The notes beneath the pieces were generated by a model. It saw only the letters and a list, made by a program, of their open reading frames with translations. It was not told the origin of the DNA and made no database searches. Shown one piece after another: positions 5,803-8,464 of a stretch of DNA of 8,464 nucleotides. Numbering within the stretch: position 1 is the first letter of the stretch; every line of letters starts with the position of its first letter. The stretch is from an uncultured Syntrophobacterales bacterium (GTDB lineage: Bacteria; Desulfobacterota; Syntrophia; Syntrophales; UBA5619): contig CAIUXU010000168.1 in assembly GCA_903903205.1 (NCBI GenBank), forward strand, positions 1 through 8,464, given 5' to 3'. The translations under genes and the position numbers were made by a program.

Positions 5803-6798
5803 ATGCTTGGAAGAAAAGGATATGCGGTTACCGTGTTTCTGGCAGTTGCCCTCGCAACGAATGTCTTTGCCCAGGGAACGTCGGCCAAGGTTGACTATCC
5901 CAGAAAGCCGATCAATACGCTGATCGGTTTCGCCCCCGGAGGGGGGAGCGACGTGATGATCTCCATGGTCAGGCCGCATCTTGAAAAGGTGCTGAAGACC
6001 ACCTTTGTTCCGGTGTATAAACCTGGGTCCGGTAGCGACATCGCCCTGACAGAGCTGGCTACGTCCAAACCCGACGGCTACACGGTCGTCATTACATGCA
6101 CCCCGCAAGTTCCCATCAACGCGTACGTCAGGGAAACCAGCTATAAAATTTCAGACCTCGCCTTTGCCGCCAATGTGGTCACGGATCCCGGCATCTTCGT
6201 AGTCCGGGCGGAAAGCCCCTATAAAACGATAGCCGATGTCATCAAGGCCGCCAAGGAAAAACCGGATACCCTCAGCATCGGCGTCTCTTCGGCTCCTGGG
6301 GATGACTGGTTTGCAATGCACATGTTCGAAGGGGCGGCGCAGGTGAAACTCAATATCGTGCCCTTCTCGGGAGACGGACCCTCCTGGCAGGCCGCATTGG
6401 CCGGCCACATTGATGCCACGGCCAATAACCTGAGCATCGTCTACCCCCAGCTCCGGGGCGGTAAGCTCCGGGCCCTGGCGATCATGACCGACCAACGTTC
6501 CCCGATCGTTCCCGATGTCCCCACTTTCAAGGAACTGGGATACAACTTTACCAGCGGCTCGTCGCGGGGGTTCGCGATGCCCAAGAACACGCCCAAGGCC
6601 ATCATCGACCTCTTTGCGAGCACCGTCAAACAGGTGATGGGTACCGAGGAATTCAAGGGGCTCGCCCTGAAAACGGCCTTCCCGTCCGACTATCAGGGAC
6701 CGGAAGAATATACCGCCTACATCAAAAAGTTGGATATAGCCTACAGACCTCTCTGGGACAAATACGGGAAATCGCCGGACGCCGCTGCGGCAAAATAA
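5803..6798 (+). CDS. tctC: tripartite tricarboxylate transporter substrate-binding protein (TctC/Bug family)
   Basis: This 331-residue periplasmic receptor captures a carboxylate and hands it to the TctA/TctB membrane complex. The signal peptide is clear: RK near the start, a hydrophobic core at about 8-19, and a V-F-A site predicting cleavage after A23. The mature protein shows Bug-family hallmarks: FAPGGGSD near the N-terminus, PGSGSDIAL, SKPDGYT and PDVPTFKELGY, with normal length. The ATG at 5803 has AAGGAGG (5789-5795) 7 bases upstream, the strongest ribosome site in the window together with the TTG gene's, as expected for an abundant binding protein. It is first in the usual tctC-tctB-tctA order, and a strong hairpin follows its stop. 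Family members bind diverse organic acids, so the ligand cannot be deduced; the neighbouring hydroxyacid dehydrogenases suggest a 2-hydroxy or 2-oxo acid. Confidence 0.95.
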   Translation: MLGRKGYAVTVFLAVALATNVFAQGTSAKVDYPRKPINTLIGFAPGGGSDVMISMVRPHLEKVLKTTFVPVYKPGSGSDIALTELATSKPDGYTVVITCTPQVPINAYVRETSYKISDLAFAANVVTDPGIFVVRAESPYKTIADVIKAAKEKPDTLSIGVSSAPGDDWFAMHMFEGAAQVKLNIVPFSGDGPSWQAALAGHIDATANNLSIVYPQLRGGKLRALAIMTDQRSPIVPDVPTFKELGYNFTSGSSRGFAMPKNTPKAIIDLFASTVKQVMGTEEFKGLALKTAFPSDYQGPEEYTAYIKKLDIAYRPLWDKYGKSPDAAAAK

Positions 6799-6802
6799 CT
6801 TC

Positions 6803-6844
6803 TCTGCGGGCGGGGAGGGCGTTACCGCCTTTCCCGCCCGCAGA
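6803..6844 (+). other. 19-bp hairpin between tctC and tctB
   Basis: Bases 6803-6821 pair with 6826-6844 without interruption (17 Watson-Crick and two G-U pairs) around a UUAC loop. It starts 4 bases after the tctC stop codon. No T-run follows, so full termination is doubtful. Such structures after binding-protein genes often block 3' exonucleases and raise receptor message above that of the membrane subunits. A weaker bulged stem (6863-6870 with 6887-6893) follows in the same 151-bp gap. The rest of the gap shows nothing else. Confidence 0.75.
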
Positions 6845-6935
6845 TTGACCGGCGCCCCCTCTATTACTCCCCTGTAACCTTACTGTGGGTAATGCTGCAG
6901 ATGAATGCAGTTGCTGGGTGAATCCGTTTTTAAAA

Positions 6936-6952
6936 AAAGAGGTGCTCTCGTG
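6936..6952 (+). promoter_or_regulatory. ribosome binding site deciding the GTG start of tctB
   Basis: AAAGAGG (6936-6942) lies 7 bases before GTG (6950-6952). The upstream in-frame ATG at 6905 has no recognisable ribosome site and would place a charged 15-residue tail before the first membrane helix. Confidence 0.6.
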
Positions 6953-7450
6953 AAGATTGGTTCGGTCGTATTTGCGGGATTGGTTCTTGCGGTCGGTTTG
7001 GTCTATGCGATCATGGCCATAAACATGCCCCAGGGCCGCCTTTCCTACCCGGGTCCCGGACTTTTCCCTAAGATTATCGGCATATTTATGGTTGTGACAG
7101 CGCTGGGGTGTCTCCTTCAGGAAATTTTCCCCCGGAAGAAGTCTGGTGAAGCCTTGTCTTCCCCGTCGCCCAGCGGCAGCCAGGGCTTAACCGTCCCCGA
7201 AGACCGCAACGTAGCAAAAACCATCCAACTGATGGCGCTCTTGATTGTCTATGCCCTTGCACTTCAACAACTCGGGTTTTTAATCTCCATTTGCCTCTTC
7301 CTGGTGCTTGCGATCCGCATCTTCGGCTTCCGCCGCTGGGCCCCCGCCCTGGCCATTGCGGTTGTCATTGCGGGTTTATCCTACATTTCGTTTGTCCTCT
7401 GGCTTAAGGTTCCCCTGCCCATGGGGATTCTTGAAGAGGTTCTTGGATAG
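6950..7450 (+). CDS. tctB: tripartite tricarboxylate transporter small membrane subunit (TctB)
   Basis: From the GTG start this is a 166-residue inner-membrane protein. It is the poorly conserved small subunit that partners TctA in sodium- or proton-driven carboxylate uptake. The first helix begins at once (about 3-24). Then come a short loop with the family-typical SYPGPGLFP, a second helix, a polar linker of roughly 40 residues rich in S, P and K, a hydrophobic stretch long enough for two helices, and a last helix ending in LWLKVPLPMG, the usual TctB C-terminal signature. The stop codon TAG at 7448-7450 overlaps the ribosome site of tctA, so the two are probably translationally coupled. An ATG at 6905 would give 181 residues. 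Function is clear from fold and context. Confidence 0.88.
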   Translation: MKIGSVVFAGLVLAVGLVYAIMAINMPQGRLSYPGPGLFPKIIGIFMVVTALGCLLQEIFPRKKSGEALSSPSPSGSQGLTVPEDRNVAKTIQLMALLIVYALALQQLGFLISICLFLVLAIRIFGFRRWAPALAIAVVIAGLSYISFVLWLKVPLPMGILEEVLG

Positions 7451-7462
7451 GAGAGAAAAGAG

Positions 7463-8464
7463 ATGGACCTCTTTAGCGGACTGATTCACGGCTTTTCGGT
7501 GGCATTAACTCCCATGAACCTCCTTTTCGGGTTTCTTGGGGCGGTGATCGGAACCATTATTGGTATCCTGCCCGGCCTTGGCCCCTTGGGGACGATGGCA
7601 CTCCTGCTTTCGCTGACCTACGGTTTCGACCCGACGGCAGGGATGATCCTCTTTGCCGGCATTTACTTCGGGGCCATGTACGGTGGCTCAACGACCTCCA
7701 TCCTTCTCAACATCCCCGGGGAGGCTGCTTCCGTCGTCACCTGTATCGAAGGTTACCAGATGGCCCGCCGGGGCCGTGCCGGGGCTGCTCTCGCGGTCGC
7801 CGCCATCGGATCGTTCGTCGCAGGGACGATCAGCCTGCTCGGCCTGAGTTTTCTGGCCCCCACGCTGGCAAATGCGGCCCTCAAGTTCGGTCCTCCCGAA
7901 TATCTGGCCATTGCCCTGGTCGGGCTCGTGATCATGTCGCGGCTGACGGGAGGGAATCTCCTCAAATCGCTGCTGATGATCTCCTTGGGGCTCGCCCTCG
8001 GAACGGTCGGTATGGAGACCGTGGCCGGCTACATGCGCTACACATTCAAGCAGCCCCTCCTGGCCCAGGGGATCGATTTCCTGCCGGTTGCCATGGGTCT
8101 CTTCGGAATTTCCGAAGTGCTTATCACCGCCGAAGAACCGGTGGGAAATATGAAACTCCAAAAGGTCCGTTTCCGGGAACTCTGGCCGACGCTGGTGGAG
8201 TGGAGGCGCTCGTTCTGGCCCATCATCCGGGGTTCCTTCATCGGCTTTTTCGTCGGCCTCGTTCCCGGTCCCTCCCCGATTATCTCGACCATGGTTTCCT
8301 ATTCGGTGGAGAGTAAGCTCGATAAATCCGGAGAGTTCGGCAGGGGCGCAATTGAAGGTGTGGCGGGGCCGGAGGCGGCCAACAACGCCGCCGTGGGAGG
8401 AGCCTATGTCCCCCTGATGGCTTTGGGTATCCCTTTCACCCCCGCCATGGCAGTGGTCATGGCG
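7463..8464 (+). CDS. tctA: tripartite tricarboxylate transporter large membrane subunit (TctA), 3' end outside window
   Basis: The frame is open from ATG 7463 to the last base, giving 334 codons with no stop. Family members are about 500 residues, so roughly the last third is missing. This is the multi-helix permease that carries the substrate released by TctC. Conserved elements include GTIIGILPGLGP (30-41), YGGSTTSILLNIPGEAASVV, GYQMARRGRAG, FGPPEYLAIALVGL and GVAGPEAANNAA. A second GxxxGxxPG motif at about 261-269 mirrors the first at 30-38 and reflects the internal duplication of the family. AGGAG (7449-7453) overlaps the tctB stop and lies 9 bases before the start. The identification is very secure; substrate specificity is not readable from TctA. 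Confidence 0.95.
   Translation, partial: MDLFSGLIHGFSVALTPMNLLFGFLGAVIGTIIGILPGLGPLGTMALLLSLTYGFDPTAGMILFAGIYFGAMYGGSTTSILLNIPGEAASVVTCIEGYQMARRGRAGAALAVAAIGSFVAGTISLLGLSFLAPTLANAALKFGPPEYLAIALVGLVIMSRLTGGNLLKSLLMISLGLALGTVGMETVAGYMRYTFKQPLLAQGIDFLPVAMGLFGISEVLITAEEPVGNMKLQKVRFRELWPTLVEWRRSFWPIIRGSFIGFFVGLVPGPSPIISTMVSYSVESKLDKSGEFGRGAIEGVAGPEAANNAAVGGAYVPLMALGIPFTPAMAVVMA

Noticed and set aside
5705..5923. Small plus-strand frame before and inside tctC
   Set aside because: It covers the dyad region and runs out of frame into the clear TctC signal peptide.
6803..6844. Classical rho-independent terminator after tctC
   Set aside because: The stem is ideal but no T-run follows, and tctB/tctA must be expressed with tctC.

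Overview
The window is one strand-uniform catabolic and transport locus from a Gram-negative bacterium. Seven plus-strand genes follow a gene-free, AT-richer leader of about 600 bases. The coding part is GC-rich. A periplasmic binding protein with a clear Sec signal peptide implies an outer membrane. The palindromic intergenic repeats are of a kind common in Proteobacteria and Desulfobacterota. I lean towards Desulfobacterota (Syntrophales-like), but this rests on repeat style and gene content and is only a tentative placement.

Layout. Bases 1-611 hold no gene that I can support. They contain a 124-bp nested palindromic repeat (336-459) and a good sigma70-type promoter (TTGACA, 17-bp spacer, TATCCT, 530-558) just ahead of the first gene. 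Then come a ThDP-dependent acetolactate-synthase-like enzyme (612-2282), a zinc-dependent medium-chain alcohol dehydrogenase (2396-3478), a malate/L-lactate dehydrogenase-family (Ldh2) oxidoreductase (3562-4629) and a D-isomer-specific 2-hydroxyacid dehydrogenase of CtBP-like type with a probable TTG start (4667-5680). After a 122-bp gap carrying a nested dyad and a possible internal promoter comes a tripartite tricarboxylate transporter (TTT): tctC (5803-6798), tctB (6950-7450, probable GTG start) and tctA (7463 to the window end, 3' part missing).

How the genes could work together. The TTT system would import a carboxylate. Two 2-hydroxyacid dehydrogenases from unrelated folds, usually of opposite stereospecificity, would oxidise or interconvert its enantiomers through the 2-oxo acid. 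The ThDP enzyme would decarboxylate or ligate the 2-oxo acid, and the zinc dehydrogenase would handle the resulting aldehyde, alcohol or ketone. The Ldh2 + D-hydroxyacid dehydrogenase + TTT combination recalls the known (R)/(S)-sulfolactate interconversion cluster (ComC, SlcC, SlcHFG), but no sulfo-lyase or recognised sulfopyruvate decarboxylase is visible, so the substrate is open. The ThDP enzyme has non-canonical residues at two conserved glycine-rich motifs, which makes ordinary acetolactate synthase activity unlikely.

Regulatory structure lies in the gaps: a 19-bp hairpin between tctC and tctB, a 9-bp dyad enclosing an 11-bp palindrome ahead of tctC, and palindromes in both of the first two intergenic gaps. 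No transcriptional regulator gene is present in the window.
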